Counted from the stretch's first letter, positions 18,936 through 29,238 are shown. The stretch is DNA of 64,000 nt from Cytophagales bacterium (GCA_025056215.1 JANWWC010000004.1:1-64000); one strand, 5' to 3'. Translations and numbers: made by a program. The notes: a model not told the origin generated them from the letters alone.

Positions 18936-21900
18936 TTATTTTATAGAAATCTTTTGCGTAATTACTCGACTTCCCATTACGATCTTTGCAAGATACATTC
19001 CTGAAGGAAGTTCTAGAAGAATTGACTGAGTACCTTCCTCGAGGTTATAAACTTTTAGTTGTTCTCCTGTAAGGCTCCAGATTGAGAGAGTCGTTTTCTC
19101 AGGCGTTCTTACAAAAATGTTTCCGTCATAAGTAGGATTAGGATATATAAGTGCACTTGCTGTTATCTCGTTGTTCAGCCCTAAAGGAGCAGGATTTACT
19201 GTAAAATTCACCATTGCTGTTGTGAGTTTCTCTGTACTCGGAAGGATTGTATTAAACACATCTGCATATAATTTGTAAGAGCCTGCACTTACGTTCGGAA
19301 TCATTGCTACTACATTGTTGTTTAAAGCACTTCCTATTAAAACAGGATTTCCACCCAAAGAATCTGCCAAATACAAGTAAATATTTAAATCGCCACTTCC
19401 CTTCCAGTCGAAAGAACCTGTAACCGTTACGGCAACTGTTATACTTTCGCCTGTACCTGCAGAAGAAGGTGAAACGCTTGTAATCACGGCTTGTGTTGGA
19501 GAAAAATTGTAAGGTTCAGAAAGTTCTGATGTACAACCATTATTTGTAACACTTACTCGATAGCTACCAGCAGTGCTCACGGTAATAGGATTTCCAGTAG
19601 CGCTATTGCTCCATGAAAAGGTGCCTGTTCCGCTTGCCTGAAGTTGATTTTTAGAAATTTGTGTAATCACAGGCTTGGCGGGGCGTGCGACAATTGTAAG
19701 AAGAGTAAAATTAGAAATTGTGTCAGCTACTATAGGAGTACCTGAAGCCACTACACGCACTCGATATCCTGTACTACCCACAGCGTTAGCAGGGATTATA
19801 GCATTAAAATTGCCAAAGTGGTTAGAAGTACCGATTACTGTAGGAGTTGCAAATGAGCCTGATGCGTTAGAGAGTTCTGCGCGCAAAGATACAGTCATAA
19901 AAGTATCTTCATTAGTGTAATTTACACTTACCGTAAAGCTGTCACCTGCACATAATGAGCTTGTTGAGGTACTATGCGAAAAAGAAATCAGAGGTACGAG
20001 ATGAAAATCGTTTGAGAAAGGTGTCGGACAGCCGTTAATGATAGCTCTTACTTTGTAGGTACCGTAGCTTTGTGCTTTGAACTTTCTTGTAGTGACGCTT
20101 AAAGAACTGTTGTTAAAAAACCAGCTATAACTATCTCCCACAATCGACGCGGTAAGTGTGTCCAAAGCATCTTTGGTAATGGTAGGAGCAGTGTTACTTC
20201 CCACAGCGCTTATATTGCTCGAAACTACAAAGAAAGAATCTACCATTGTATTGTCATTCACTGAAACTCCGATTTTGTATTGAGTGCTGTTAGAAATCAT
20301 AGGAGTAGCTACTGAAATAGAAGTGGTGTACGTATTTGTCATTGCTAATAAGGTGGGAGAGCTGAAACTTCCGCTTGCATTCGAAAGCATCACTCGAACA
20401 ATAGCATTCGTACTAAAATTATCTGTCCCTGTAGTAGAAAGTGAAACAGTTAAAGAATCTCCTCCTACGCAAATACTTGATTTATTTGTACTTATGCTAA
20501 GAGTCAAATTTGGAGCGTTGATGTGAAGAAATCCGGTGTTTTGCCCTATTGTCTCTGAAAGGTTAGAAGACAATCCACCAAATACAACTGTAGAAGAATC
20601 TCCAAACTTTCCTGATGCGTTTAGTGTCAAGATGAGCAATGTATCATTATTGGCTAAGTTAGTAGGAGCTCCATTGTATGAGAACGAAATTTGTCCTATT
20701 GCACTTGTGATATTGAGTCCAGCGAGTTTAGGCGTAGTACTTGCTACTGAAAATACATTGCTGTTCCAGTTCATGGTTCCTGAAAGGGAGCTTACGTTTG
20801 AAAACCCTTGTACAGTTACAGCTACTTGAAGGTTAGAATTTCTGTTTACATTGATTTGCAAAGGTTCTGCTTTTAAGGTAAGAATTCCTGTAGGCATGGT
20901 AGTATCTCGCATCGTTACCCTATAAAGATGTTGTGTTGTACCGCTGTTTACAGGCGTCCATGTTTGCCCACCATCAGTGGTTCGAACGATAGTACCGTTG
21001 TTTCCTACTGCTACCCCGATCTGAGGTCTAGAGAAAAAGACATCGTTTAAAGTTTGGGTAGTATTAGAATTTCGCGGCGTCCATGTTAATCCTCCGTTGT
21101 TAGTGGTATAGATAACTCCATTTTCTCCTACTACTACACCTGTATCAGGATGTGTAAAGAATACAGCATTCAAGTTATCGGTTACACCCGCAGGGCTGAT
21201 ATTTTGATAAAATGTGTTTGCATAACCATAGTTAGCGGGATCTGTAGCATTCGCATTTGTCGATTTGTAGATAATGCCATTAGTTCCTACGGCGTATACA
21301 ATGGTGTTAGTAATGGCAAAAATATCTCGGAATCTTCCGTAGCGACGGGGATCGGGCATTATTTTGACCCAGTTAGTATAAGTTCCGTCTGTTTTATACA
21401 AGGAGCCTGGGTCATTAGAGACAACCCAATTTCCTGAAATTGAAATAAATACTGTTTTTTGAGAAGTTTCTATAGGATTAGCAGCTGCAGCGCTACTTCC
21501 CCAAGAGTTTCCTCTATCATTGCTGAACCAAATTCCTCCGTTGCCTACTGCGTAAAAGTTAGTGCCATTAGGCGAAAATAAAGCGTACTTTCCCCAGTCT
21601 ACGCCTGTACTGAACACATTCACTACAGCCCAACTTAAAGTATCGTTTACACCATCGTAAATGCCGCGTACGATTCGCCCTTCAAAGAAAGAACCTCCTA
21701 AAGCAAATAAAACAGTATCTGGACCTACTGCCCAAATATCTTGAATTTGTCGAGAGGTTACATTCGGACTTCCAAAAGAGGGGTAGTAATTTTTCCAAGT
21801 AGCTCCTCCATCGCTTGTCCTTAAGATAAAATTTTCATTGGGGTTGCTTCGTCCTATTACAGCGATGTATCCTACTTGTGAGTTAGCAAAATGCACGCGA

Positions 21901-22994
21901 TGGGTATGACTAAACTGTAAAGTGCCTGCTTGCTCAATATTAGTAGAAGATACTCTTGTGAAAGAAACGCCTCCATTAGTAGAACGATAAATGGTCAAAT
22001 CTCCTTGAGGTGAGAATTGAGTAAATCCCGTACCACCAAATCGCAATCCGACTAGTATGATTGTGTCGTTATTAGCAAATCCAATTCCTCGGAATGAGGT
22101 GGTAGTAGCAGGACTTAAGATCGATTGTGTCCATGTATTTCCTCCATTTGTAGAGCGTGCTACATATCCACTATCGCCGCAGACGAGCATAATGTTTCCA
22201 TTAGGAGAAATAGCACAATATTTTAAGTTCTTAAATGAAACATTTGCGGGGCGTAGAGAGCCTGTATCGACTCGTGTATCGTTCAAGTTTCTCCACGTAT
22301 TTCCGTTGTCATGAGAAAGAAAAGCAGTTCCCCAGTCTCCAACTGCTAAAACTGTGTTGGCTCGGTTTGCTACACTTCTAAAAACGGGTTGTATTCCAGG
22401 AATTGAGCGAGAATAAGAAACAGACCCTCCTTGTGGGTTAATGTTTTGATCTACTCGTAAGATATAGTTTGCATCAGTTCCTTCGAGCATATAACCAATG
22501 TTCGTAGAGGTAGGTGCAATACTTACAGAGGGAAATGCAAGAATGCGTTGAGAAGGAGTAGCTTTTGTCCATGTTTGTCCGAAGTTAGTAGTTCTCATCG
22601 CAAAAATAGAAGTAGCAGAAGGAGTACCTGCCTCTAATTCGTTGGTTACTACTCCATGGTTTTGGTTTGATCCGCTAAAAAAGGCAATATCTGCTATGTT
22701 TTCTTGTGAGGGTTGGTTACTACTAAGAGAATCCATAAAACGAACATCGCTCGTATCGGAGCGCCAGAAAAAAAGGTTTTGACCTGAACCCAATAAAAGA
22801 GTATCTTTTCCGCGTTGCCATATAGCTCGAATGTCTTGACTAATACTGGTAGAAATGGGTTGCCATGAAGCGCCTTGCGTAGTAGTGCGCAAAAGAGTCC
22901 CATTAGCCCCGACTGCATAATTTTGAGAGTAACAATCGAAGTTTACAATAAAGAGAAATGCTCCGATGCCTATTTTTAGAATTTTCATTTTCAT
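18936..22994 (-). CDS. T9SS-secreted protein with YCF48/BNR-like repeats
   Basis: 1,352 aa. It starts with a signal peptide (MKMKILKIGIGAFLFIVNFD, then CYSQ). The first 660 residues hold repeated Asp-box/BNR-type units (STNGGNTWTQS, TSDGGATWKNY, TNNGGLTWTPR, TTDGGQTWTP), of the kind found in YCF48/HCF136-like photosystem-assembly propellers and sialidases. A cohesin-like segment with LQINVNRNSNLQVAVTVQGF and several Ig-like domains follow. The C-terminus (YPNPTYDGNIFV, IWSLTGEQLKVYNL, SGMYLAKIVMGSRVITQKIS) is a type A T9SS sorting domain, so the protein should cross the outer membrane by type IX secretion and be surface-attached or released. It likely binds or senses an extracellular polymer; no enzyme site was seen. 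Confidence 0.9.
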   Translation of the reverse strand: MKMKILKIGIGAFLFIVNFDCYSQNYAVGANGTLLRTTTQGASWQPISTSISQDIRAIWQRGKDTLLLGSGQNLFFWRSDTSDVRFMDSLSSNQPSQENIADIAFFSGSNQNHGVVTNELEAGTPSATSIFAMRTTNFGQTWTKATPSQRILAFPSVSIAPTSTNIGYMLEGTDANYILRVDQNINPQGGSVSYSRSIPGIQPVFRSVANRANTVLAVGDWGTAFLSHDNGNTWRNLNDTRVDTGSLRPANVSFKNLKYCAISPNGNIMLVCGDSGYVARSTNGGNTWTQSILSPATTTSFRGIGFANNDTIILVGLRFGGTGFTQFSPQGDLTIYRSTNGGVSFTRVSSTNIEQAGTLQFSHTHRVHFANSQVGYIAVIGRSNPNENFILRTSDGGATWKNYYPSFGSPNVTSRQIQDIWAVGPDTVLFALGGSFFEGRIVRGIYDGVNDTLSWAVVNVFSTGVDWGKYALFSPNGTNFYAVGNGGIWFSNDRGNSWGSSAAAANPIETSQKTVFISISGNWVVSNDPGSLYKTDGTYTNWVKIMPDPRRYGRFRDIFAITNTIVYAVGTNGIIYKSTNANATDPANYGYANTFYQNISPAGVTDNLNAVFFTHPDTGVVVGENGVIYTTNNGGLTWTPRNSNTTQTLNDVFFSRPQIGVAVGNNGTIVRTTDGGQTWTPVNSGTTQHLYRVTMRDTTMPTGILTLKAEPLQINVNRNSNLQVAVTVQGFSNVSSLSGTMNWNSNVFSVASTTPKLAGLNITSAIGQISFSYNGAPTNLANNDTLLILTLNASGKFGDSSTVVFGGLSSNLSETIGQNTGFLHINAPNLTLSISTNKSSICVGGDSLTVSLSTTGTDNFSTNAIVRVMLSNASGSFSSPTLLAMTNTYTTSISVATPMISNSTQYKIGVSVNDNTMVDSFFVVSSNISAVGSNTAPTITKDALDTLTASIVGDSYSWFFNNSSLSVTTRKFKAQSYGTYKVRAIINGCPTPFSNDFHLVPLISFSHSTSTSSLCAGDSFTVSVNYTNEDTFMTVSLRAELSNASGSFATPTVIGTSNHFGNFNAIIPANAVGSTGYRVRVVASGTPIVADTISNFTLLTIVARPAKPVITQISKNQLQASGTGTFSWSNSATGNPITVSTAGSYRVSVTNNGCTSELSEPYNFSPTQAVITSVSPSSAGTGESITVAVTVTGSFDWKGSGDLNIYLYLADSLGGNPVLIGSALNNNVVAMIPNVSAGSYKLYADVFNTILPSTEKLTTAMVNFTVNPAPLGLNNEITASALIYPNPTYDGNIFVRTPEKTTLSIWSLTGEQLKVYNLEEGTQSILLELPSGMYLAKIVMGSRVITQKISIK

Positions 22995-23115
22995 AGAAAA
23001 TTTGGATTGATTTTAAGAACATTTCCAAATATAAAAACTTTTAAGAAATTTAACCTTGAGTAGATGAAAAATTCTTTTGAATGTCATACTAAGTTTCTGA
23101 AAATTAAAATTTTAC

Positions 23116-23123
23116 TATTTTTG
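23116..23123 (+). promoter_or_regulatory. Candidate -7 promoter element
   Basis: TATTTTTG fits the Bacteroidota TAnnTTTG -7 box and lies 23 nt before the ATG of the parvulin lipoprotein gene. No good -33 TTTG was found, so support is partial. Confidence 0.3.
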
Positions 23124-23146
23124 AAAGAGCAAATCGTGTGAAAAAT

Positions 23147-25447
23147 ATGAAAAATTACTACGCTTTCTTATTGGTAGCCTTATTAGGATGTTCTCCTCAG
23201 CAGACGCGCAAAATAGCATCAAATTCTTCTACACCCATTATTTTGACAATCGGCGATAGAAACATCTTTTTAAAAGATTTTGAGTATTTGTACAAAAAAA
23301 ACTACGCTCATTCGGATAGCGCTTACACAGAAAGCAGTTTGCGCAATTATTTAGATTTGTATACGAAATTCCAACTTAAAGTAACTGAAGCACTTGCACA
23401 AAAACTGGATTCTACGGCAGAATTCCAAAATGAATTTAATTCCTATCGAAAGCAACTTGCGGCGCCCTATCTTACAGATAAAAACGTGACCCAAGAAATC
23501 GTTCGTCAGGCATATGAACGTCTGAAAGAAGAAATTCGAGCTTCTCATATTCTGATTCGCTGCGGACTTACTGACCGCCCTGAAGATACACTAAAAGCAT
23601 ATCGAAAAATTCAAGAAATCCGACAGCGCGCTCTTAAAGAAGATTTCGGACAACTAGCTTATGAGCTTTCTGAAGATCCTTCTGCTCGCGAAAACCGAGG
23701 CGATTTAGGGTATTTTACAGCCTTGCAAATGGTATATGAATTTGAAAATGCTGCTTACAATACTCCCCAAGGAGAAATTTCACTGCCATTTCGCACTCAA
23801 TTTGGGTATCATCTTGTAAAAGTTACTGATAGGCGCCCTTCAAGAGGTACGGTTCGCGTAGCGCACATTATGATACGCACTTATCCAGGAATGGCAGAAG
23901 ATGAGCAAAGAACTGCTTACGATAAAATCATGGAAATCTATCAACGCGTAACTTCTGGAGAAGACTGGAATACGCTCTGTGCGCAGTTTTCGGAAGATGG
24001 AGCTACTGCTGCCACCGGAGGGGAATTACCTCCTTTTACTGCTGCAGGAATGATAGAATCTTTTGCAAACGCTGCTTTCGCTCTCAATACCCCAGAAGAA
24101 ATTTCTTCTCCTGTTCAGACTCCTTTCGGCTGGCATATTATTAAACTAATTGAAAAAAATCCTCTTGAGCCCTTTGAAAAATTAGAGCCTCAGCTAAGGC
24201 AACGCATTTCCCGCGATTCGCGTGCACAAGTAACTCAGCGAAAATTTCTTGATAGAATCAAAAAAGAAAATGCTTTTTCGGAAAATTCTAAAGTACAAGC
24301 CAATGCTATTGCTTATTTAGATACTTCTCAAAGCTTACTCAAAGGGGAATGGAAAGCGCCCTCTCATACTGATTTGTTGCAAAAAGTTCTTTTTACAATC
24401 GGAAATCAGTCTTATAGTGTTCAGAACTTTTATGATTTCGTGTTAGCTCAGCAAGGTCCTCAACCTGAAAACGTTTCTGCTTCTGCTTATGCTCAAACGC
24501 TTTATCATCAGTTTGTAGATCAATCTCTTTTACAATACGAAGAAGCAAATCTTGAAAAAAAATACAGTGAATTCGCTCAACTCGTGCAAGAGTACCGAGA
24601 TGGTATTTTGTTGTTTAAAATCATGGAAGACAATGTTTGGAACAAAGCCGTGCAAGACACAGTAGGTTTGCGCAATTTTTATTTGCAAAACAAGTCTAAT
24701 TATATGTGGAAAGAACGCGCTCAAGCTATCATTTTTGATGTAGCTTCTTTGGAATTACTCGATTCCCTTAAAAAAGAGCTAAAACGAGGAGAGTATCCAG
24801 TTTTAAAAATTCCTGCCAAAGAAATATTTTATAGCGTCGGACAAACATTTTTGCCACAAGAATCAAAAAGCTGGCTTGCCGATTTTGCCAAGCAGCTTAC
24901 TCGCAACCTTAATTATAAACTTTATATTTACACCTATTTAGGAGAAAAAAATGAAAAACCTTCGCTCACCGAACAACGTCTTCAAGCAGTTCGCAAGTAT
25001 TTGGATTCGCTCAACGTATATCCTTCCCAAATTATAGTACAAGACAAAGGAGTTTCTCCTTTCAAATATGACCCCAAAAAGAAAAACGGAGGTCATTTTC
25101 AATTTGCATTATTTTCAAGTTCGTATAAAACCCTAGAAGCAAATTTTAATTTGCAAAACCCTTTGAATTTGAAAATTTTACAAGGAAAATTTGAGCAAAA
25201 GGATCATAAAATTTTTGAAAAAATCGCCTTCGAAAAAGGAAGATATGAAACAGATTTAGACGGCAGATTTTACTATATTATAATTGATGAAATTCTACCT
25301 CCTCAACCTAAGGCTATTGAAGAAGCAAGGGGCGCTGTCGTATCAGATTATCAAAATTACTTAGAAGAGAAATGGATAGAAGAATTAAAAAAACGATACA
25401 AAGTAATCGTGCATGAAGATGCTCTGAGAACGCTTATTAAAAAGTAA
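23147..25447 (+). CDS. Lipoprotein with two parvulin (PpiC) peptidyl-prolyl isomerase domains
   Basis: 766 aa. A lipobox signal (MKNYYAFLLVALLGCS) predicts a lipid-anchored periplasmic protein. The ATG at 23147 is preferred over an in-frame GTG at 23138. A SurA/PrsA-like helical N-terminal region is followed by two parvulin domains, about residues 131-229 (RASHILIRC to FGYHLVKV) and 238-336 (VRVAHIMIR to FGWHIIKL). Both have the closing F-G-[YW]-H strand; the first also has the GDLGYF motif, while the second has GGELPPF. A helical region of unknown type follows, with a C-terminal OmpA-like or Psd-like segment not clearly assigned. It is probably a chaperone for outer membrane or secreted proteins, fitting the many exported proteins nearby. 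Confidence 0.88.
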   Translation: MKNYYAFLLVALLGCSPQQTRKIASNSSTPIILTIGDRNIFLKDFEYLYKKNYAHSDSAYTESSLRNYLDLYTKFQLKVTEALAQKLDSTAEFQNEFNSYRKQLAAPYLTDKNVTQEIVRQAYERLKEEIRASHILIRCGLTDRPEDTLKAYRKIQEIRQRALKEDFGQLAYELSEDPSARENRGDLGYFTALQMVYEFENAAYNTPQGEISLPFRTQFGYHLVKVTDRRPSRGTVRVAHIMIRTYPGMAEDEQRTAYDKIMEIYQRVTSGEDWNTLCAQFSEDGATAATGGELPPFTAAGMIESFANAAFALNTPEEISSPVQTPFGWHIIKLIEKNPLEPFEKLEPQLRQRISRDSRAQVTQRKFLDRIKKENAFSENSKVQANAIAYLDTSQSLLKGEWKAPSHTDLLQKVLFTIGNQSYSVQNFYDFVLAQQGPQPENVSASAYAQTLYHQFVDQSLLQYEEANLEKKYSEFAQLVQEYRDGILLFKIMEDNVWNKAVQDTVGLRNFYLQNKSNYMWKERAQAIIFDVASLELLDSLKKELKRGEYPVLKIPAKEIFYSVGQTFLPQESKSWLADFAKQLTRNLNYKLYIYTYLGEKNEKPSLTEQRLQAVRKYLDSLNVYPSQIIVQDKGVSPFKYDPKKKNGGHFQFALFSSSYKTLEANFNLQNPLNLKILQGKFEQKDHKIFEKIAFEKGRYETDLDGRFYYIIIDEILPPQPKAIEEARGAVVSDYQNYLEEKWIEELKKRYKVIVHEDALRTLIKK

Positions 25448-25454
25448 TTACCTT

Positions 25455-26114
25455 TTATTGCTTAGACATTTCCGGTGTAGAGTTGGAAGTGTTTTTTTTC
25501 TTTTTTCTTTTTTTGCTTTCTTGAATCAAAATATTATTCATGAAGTTTTGTGCAACTGGTTGCCATTTTTCTTGTTGAGATGCAGGGCAGCTAAAGCCAA
25601 AAATAAACAACCGAGAGCCAAACTTTACATAATTTATATAGTTGTAAACTATTTTTTCCTTTTCAAAGGATGAAATATCATCCTCTCTTACGAATCTTCC
25701 TATGAATTCGAACTGGATTGCTTTCCGCCCACAGATAGAAACTGTATCTTCTCTTAAAAAATTAGTTTCTTGATACATATTTTGGATATTACTTTTATAA
25801 ATTTTTTGAATGATATCCATTTGAGAAGCATCAAAAAACATGCGGCTTTCGCTGTCGTTAATTGTGATGTAGATGGGAGAAGTGCCGTACTGGTAGGCTG
25901 CAATAGGTGCGCGATACGATAAGAAAGTTCCTTTTACAGCAGCTTCTTCCATACGACTAAAGCCTTCAGGTATAACTATAGAAATGTTAGGATGTATTCT
26001 TGTGCGAATCAGTTTAAGAGGTTTTTGTGCGTGTACTCCACTCATGGAAGCTACCACAAATAAGCTTAGTAAGTTGCTAACGCAATACTTGAAGTGCTTT
26101 TTGATAAATTTCAT
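25455..26114 (-). CDS. Secreted protein of unknown function
   Basis: About 219 aa. The start at 26114 gives a signal peptide (MKFIKKHFKYCVSNLLSLFV, then VASMSGVHA); this start overlaps the end of the S41 protease gene by 38 nt, which points to translational coupling. The mature part is one alpha/beta domain (IVIPEGFSRMEEAAVKG, YGTSPIYITIND, CGRKAIQFEFIGRF) of the PsbP/DUF1795-like general shape, followed by a lysine-rich tail (KKRKKKK) and a short Ser/Thr end. The role is unknown. Its position last in a unit with nuoH and an S41 protease suggests envelope maintenance. Confidence 0.75.
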   Translation of the reverse strand: MKFIKKHFKYCVSNLLSLFVVASMSGVHAQKPLKLIRTRIHPNISIVIPEGFSRMEEAAVKGTFLSYRAPIAAYQYGTSPIYITINDSESRMFFDASQMDIIQKIYKSNIQNMYQETNFLREDTVSICGRKAIQFEFIGRFVREDDISSFEKEKIVYNYINYVKFGSRLFIFGFSCPASQQEKWQPVAQNFMNNILIQESKKRKKKKNTSNSTPEMSKQ

Positions 26115-27693
26115 CTTTTTGATGATATACTTTATAAAATCCTTCATCTTTCCAAATGTTTCTTGCTACAAAAGCTTTAAGAAGCCAATGAATTCGAGCC
26201 TGAGAGCGCAATTCATCTTTTGAAATTTTTAGGCCTGCATTCACACAAAATTGCCAAAAATTTTGCATAACATTATCATCTAACTCAAATTGACTAACGA
26301 ATCTATCTAAGGAATAACTTTCGAGTAGCTTACGGTTTTCGTTGGTGTATTGAATAGCAAACTCGCGTATGATTTCTTTGGAAGAAAGTTCTTGCCACCA
26401 TCTTGATTGAAACAACGTATCTTCAGGCACGAAAATATCAGGTATAATACCTCCGCCGCCGTAGACGGTTTTTCCTGATAAGGTTTTATAAACAGTAGTA
26501 TCTGAAATAGTAATTGCCGATGAATCGAAATATTCTCCCTTGTGATAGCGCTCTTCCAGTTCGTTTGCATAGGCTTGAATGTTATGGGAATAAGCTTTTT
26601 GGATACAACGCCCACTCGGAGTATAATAGCGCGAGATGGTCAGACGCAATTCAGAACCATCTGACAACTGGAAGGGGCGCTGTACTAAACCTTTCCCATA
26701 AGAACGCCGTCCGATAATAATAGCACGATCGTTATCTTGAAGAGCTCCCGCTAAAATCTCTGATGCTGAAGCACTTGCTTCATTCATAAGAACTACGAGT
26801 GTTCCTTTTTCGAAGTCTCCTGGGGTTTTGGCGTAGTATTTTTCATCGTATCGGCTGCCTTTGCCATCTGTATAAACGATAAGTTTGTCATCATCTAAAA
26901 ATTCATCGGCAATACTAATAGCTTTGTCTAAGTAACCTCCGCCGTTATTGCGAAGGTCAAAGATAAGCTTTTTCATTCCTTTGTTAAGCAGAGTACTTAG
27001 CGCTTCTGTAAATTCTTCATAACTGGTGTTAGTAAAGCGCGATAGCTTGAGATAGCCGATACTATCATCTACCATATAGAATGTTTCTACGCTACGAGTA
27101 GGAATTTTATCTCTTGTAATTGTAAAGAATAATTTTTCTGGAATGTTCCTTCTGATGATGCCGACTGTAACTTTTGTCCCTTTTTCACCTCTTAACAAAT
27201 CCATCACTTGGCGAGAGGTAATGCGAATCCCTGCTACATTTTGCGTATCTACTTGTACGATTTTATCTCCAGCTAACAAGCCTGCTCGCTCTGACGGTCC
27301 ACCTGCAATTACTGCTACTACTTCAATTGTATCTCGCAGAATTAAAAATTCCACGCCAATTCCTTCGAACTCACCTTGTAAGGCGGCGTTAGCTAATTTG
27401 ACATCCCGAACGTCAATATAACTGCTATGAGGGTCGAGTTGTTGGAGAAGTTGTTCAAATGTTTTTGAGGCGATAGCCTCTATTTTAACAGAGTCCACGT
27501 AATACTCTTCGATATAAGAAAGAATTTCTTTGAATTTCTTTGCATTTTGATGAATGCTATTCGATTTGAAAATATGGATTCCGCCACCTCCTAACCAATA
27601 ACCTAAAAAGATACCTATCGAAAACACTAAAGCTATTAACATCGGCAGCCTGACTTGCCACAAATGGTTACTAGAATTGAATTGCTGGTTCAT
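26077..27693 (-). CDS. C-terminal processing peptidase, S41 family
   Basis: 538 aa. A membrane-anchor helix (about 15-35, MLIALVFSIGIFLGYWLGGG) precedes an N-terminal helical domain, a PDZ domain (about 108-195, with EFEGIGVEF and AGDKIVQVD), and the S41 catalytic core. The catalytic Ser309 in SASASE and Lys334 in SYGKGLVQ are 25 residues apart, as in Tsp/CtpA. The C-terminal 130 residues (from about 400) contain YGGGGIIPDIFVP and a helical extension typical of Bacteroidota members. It cleaves proteins from their C-terminus in the periplasm. It starts 6 nt after nuoH and overlaps the next gene, so the three are likely one transcript. Confidence 0.93.
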   Translation of the reverse strand: MNQQFNSSNHLWQVRLPMLIALVFSIGIFLGYWLGGGGIHIFKSNSIHQNAKKFKEILSYIEEYYVDSVKIEAIASKTFEQLLQQLDPHSSYIDVRDVKLANAALQGEFEGIGVEFLILRDTIEVVAVIAGGPSERAGLLAGDKIVQVDTQNVAGIRITSRQVMDLLRGEKGTKVTVGIIRRNIPEKLFFTITRDKIPTRSVETFYMVDDSIGYLKLSRFTNTSYEEFTEALSTLLNKGMKKLIFDLRNNGGGYLDKAISIADEFLDDDKLIVYTDGKGSRYDEKYYAKTPGDFEKGTLVVLMNEASASASEILAGALQDNDRAIIIGRRSYGKGLVQRPFQLSDGSELRLTISRYYTPSGRCIQKAYSHNIQAYANELEERYHKGEYFDSSAITISDTTVYKTLSGKTVYGGGGIIPDIFVPEDTLFQSRWWQELSSKEIIREFAIQYTNENRKLLESYSLDRFVSQFELDDNVMQNFWQFCVNAGLKISKDELRSQARIHWLLKAFVARNIWKDEGFYKVYHQKDEIYQKALQVLR

Positions 27694-27699
27694 TCTTTT

Positions 27700-28785
27700 T
27701 CAAATTATCATAAGCACTCTCCAAACAGAGGCTAAAATTACGAATCCTAAGGCAAAAGGAGTGAGATATTTCCAACTTAAATCGGTAAGTTGATCTACTC
27801 GCAATCGTGGAAACGTCCAACGGATCCACATTTGTAGAAAAATGAGAAGAAAAGATTTGCTTATCAACCAAAAAGCAGACCAGATATTTCCAAGGAACGT
27901 GCCAGGAGTTCCTGTAGTCCAAGCAGCGAATTTCCAACTTCCTATGTTGGGCAACGGCGTGTTCCACCCTCCTAAAAATAGAATTGACGTAAGCATACAA
28001 ACTAATAGCATCATGGCGTATTCTGAAAGCATTACGACAGCCCATCGAAACCCAGAATACTCTGTATGAAATCCGCCAATAATTTCCGACTCCGATTCTG
28101 GCAGGTCGAAAGGGGCGCGATTCGATTCAGCTAATCCTGCAATAAAAAAGATGAGCATCACAAAAATAGAAAGCGGGAACCGAACAATATTCCAACATAA
28201 AAAACCTCCGATAGAGTTAGTAGGGATTCCCAGAAATTTAAGTCCAAATAAATATTGCGTTTGCTCCGATAAGATACCTTGCTGTTTGCAAATCTCTTGT
28301 AAGTTAAGTGATTGACTAATAATTACTATCGAAAGCACCGAAAGACCTAATGGAACTTCGTAAGAAACAATTTGGGAAACAGAGCGCATAGCACCGTACA
28401 ACGTAAATTTACTATTAGCCCCCCAGCCTGCCATAAAAATTCCTATAATATCGAGCGAGGTAATAGCTAATACATAAAAGACACCTGTTGCAGTTTCTGA
28501 ACCAATGATAGAAGAAGTAAGCGGCACCACGGCAAAACCCGCAAAAACAGCCATGAAAATGATAAAGGGCGCACTTAAGAAAAAAAAGCGATGGGCTTTT
28601 TGTGGAATAATATCTTCTTTTTGAATAAGTTTCAATCCGTCTGCAATCATAACGAAAATTCCTTTAGGACCCATTTCAGTAGGCCCTAACCTATCCTGAA
28701 TGAAAGCAGCCGTTTTGCGCTCTGCATAACCTGCCAGAAGGATGTAGATTAATAAAAGTCCTAAACTGATTAAAAAAGCCGTCAT
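27700..28785 (-). CDS. nuoH: NADH-quinone oxidoreductase subunit H (complex I)
   Basis: 361 aa, eight or more transmembrane helices. NuoH signatures are clear: ERKTAAFIQDRLGPTEMGPKG near the start, DGLKLIQKEDIIP, the loop segments AGWGANSKFTLYGAMRSVSQ and SYEVPLGLSVL, and AESNRAPFDLPESESEIIGG with the acidic cluster near the quinone site, then FHTEYSGFRWAV. NuoH forms the proton channel and quinone-binding heel of complex I. No other nuo gene is adjacent; it is followed after 6 nt by an S41 protease, so here it is separated from the usual nuo operon, or the operon is dispersed. Confidence 0.95.
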   Translation of the reverse strand: MTAFLISLGLLLIYILLAGYAERKTAAFIQDRLGPTEMGPKGIFVMIADGLKLIQKEDIIPQKAHRFFFLSAPFIIFMAVFAGFAVVPLTSSIIGSETATGVFYVLAITSLDIIGIFMAGWGANSKFTLYGAMRSVSQIVSYEVPLGLSVLSIVIISQSLNLQEICKQQGILSEQTQYLFGLKFLGIPTNSIGGFLCWNIVRFPLSIFVMLIFFIAGLAESNRAPFDLPESESEIIGGFHTEYSGFRWAVVMLSEYAMMLLVCMLTSILFLGGWNTPLPNIGSWKFAAWTTGTPGTFLGNIWSAFWLISKSFLLIFLQMWIRWTFPRLRVDQLTDLSWKYLTPFALGFVILASVWRVLMII

Positions 28786-29238
28786 TTGAGATGATATTTT
28801 GCTTATTCTCGAAAGATAAAAGACTTTAATTTAATTCGCACCCTCGAAGGTTACTTTTAGTCAAACAAAGAATTTTCAACCAACGGTATTTGAACGTTAA
28901 AGCTACGAATATTCTGGATATTCACACAAACCAAAACTAATTCTAGTTAGAATTATTCTAACCAGCAGAGCTCTTATTTTTTCAATGTGAAAATTTTTAG
29001 TGAGTTTGCTAAACACAAGATAAAAGTTGAGATTTGTTTCGTTTAGAGTTACTTATAGAGTATGGCTTACCGTGCCGTTTAGTTCTTTTGAATTGTCATT
29101 CTTGCTCTGGTTGAATTTCTTGAGAATTTTTATTGTTTTGATTACGAGGTTTGTTGAATTGCTGCGCAACAAATGAAAGCGAAGAATTCGAAAAATTATT
29201 GTGTATGAATCTTTTTAAAATAGAAGAGTCTTGTTGTA
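28786..29238. other. Divergent intergenic region with a 17-nt palindrome
   Basis: About 450 bases between divergent nuoH and the class IV aminotransferase gene. It holds the perfect inverted repeat GTTAGAAT-T-ATTCTAAC at 28946-28962, with no T-run after it, more like an operator or short hairpin than a terminator. Otherwise it is A/T rich, and no ORF with signals, tRNA or -7/-33 pair was confidently seen. Confidence 0.45.
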
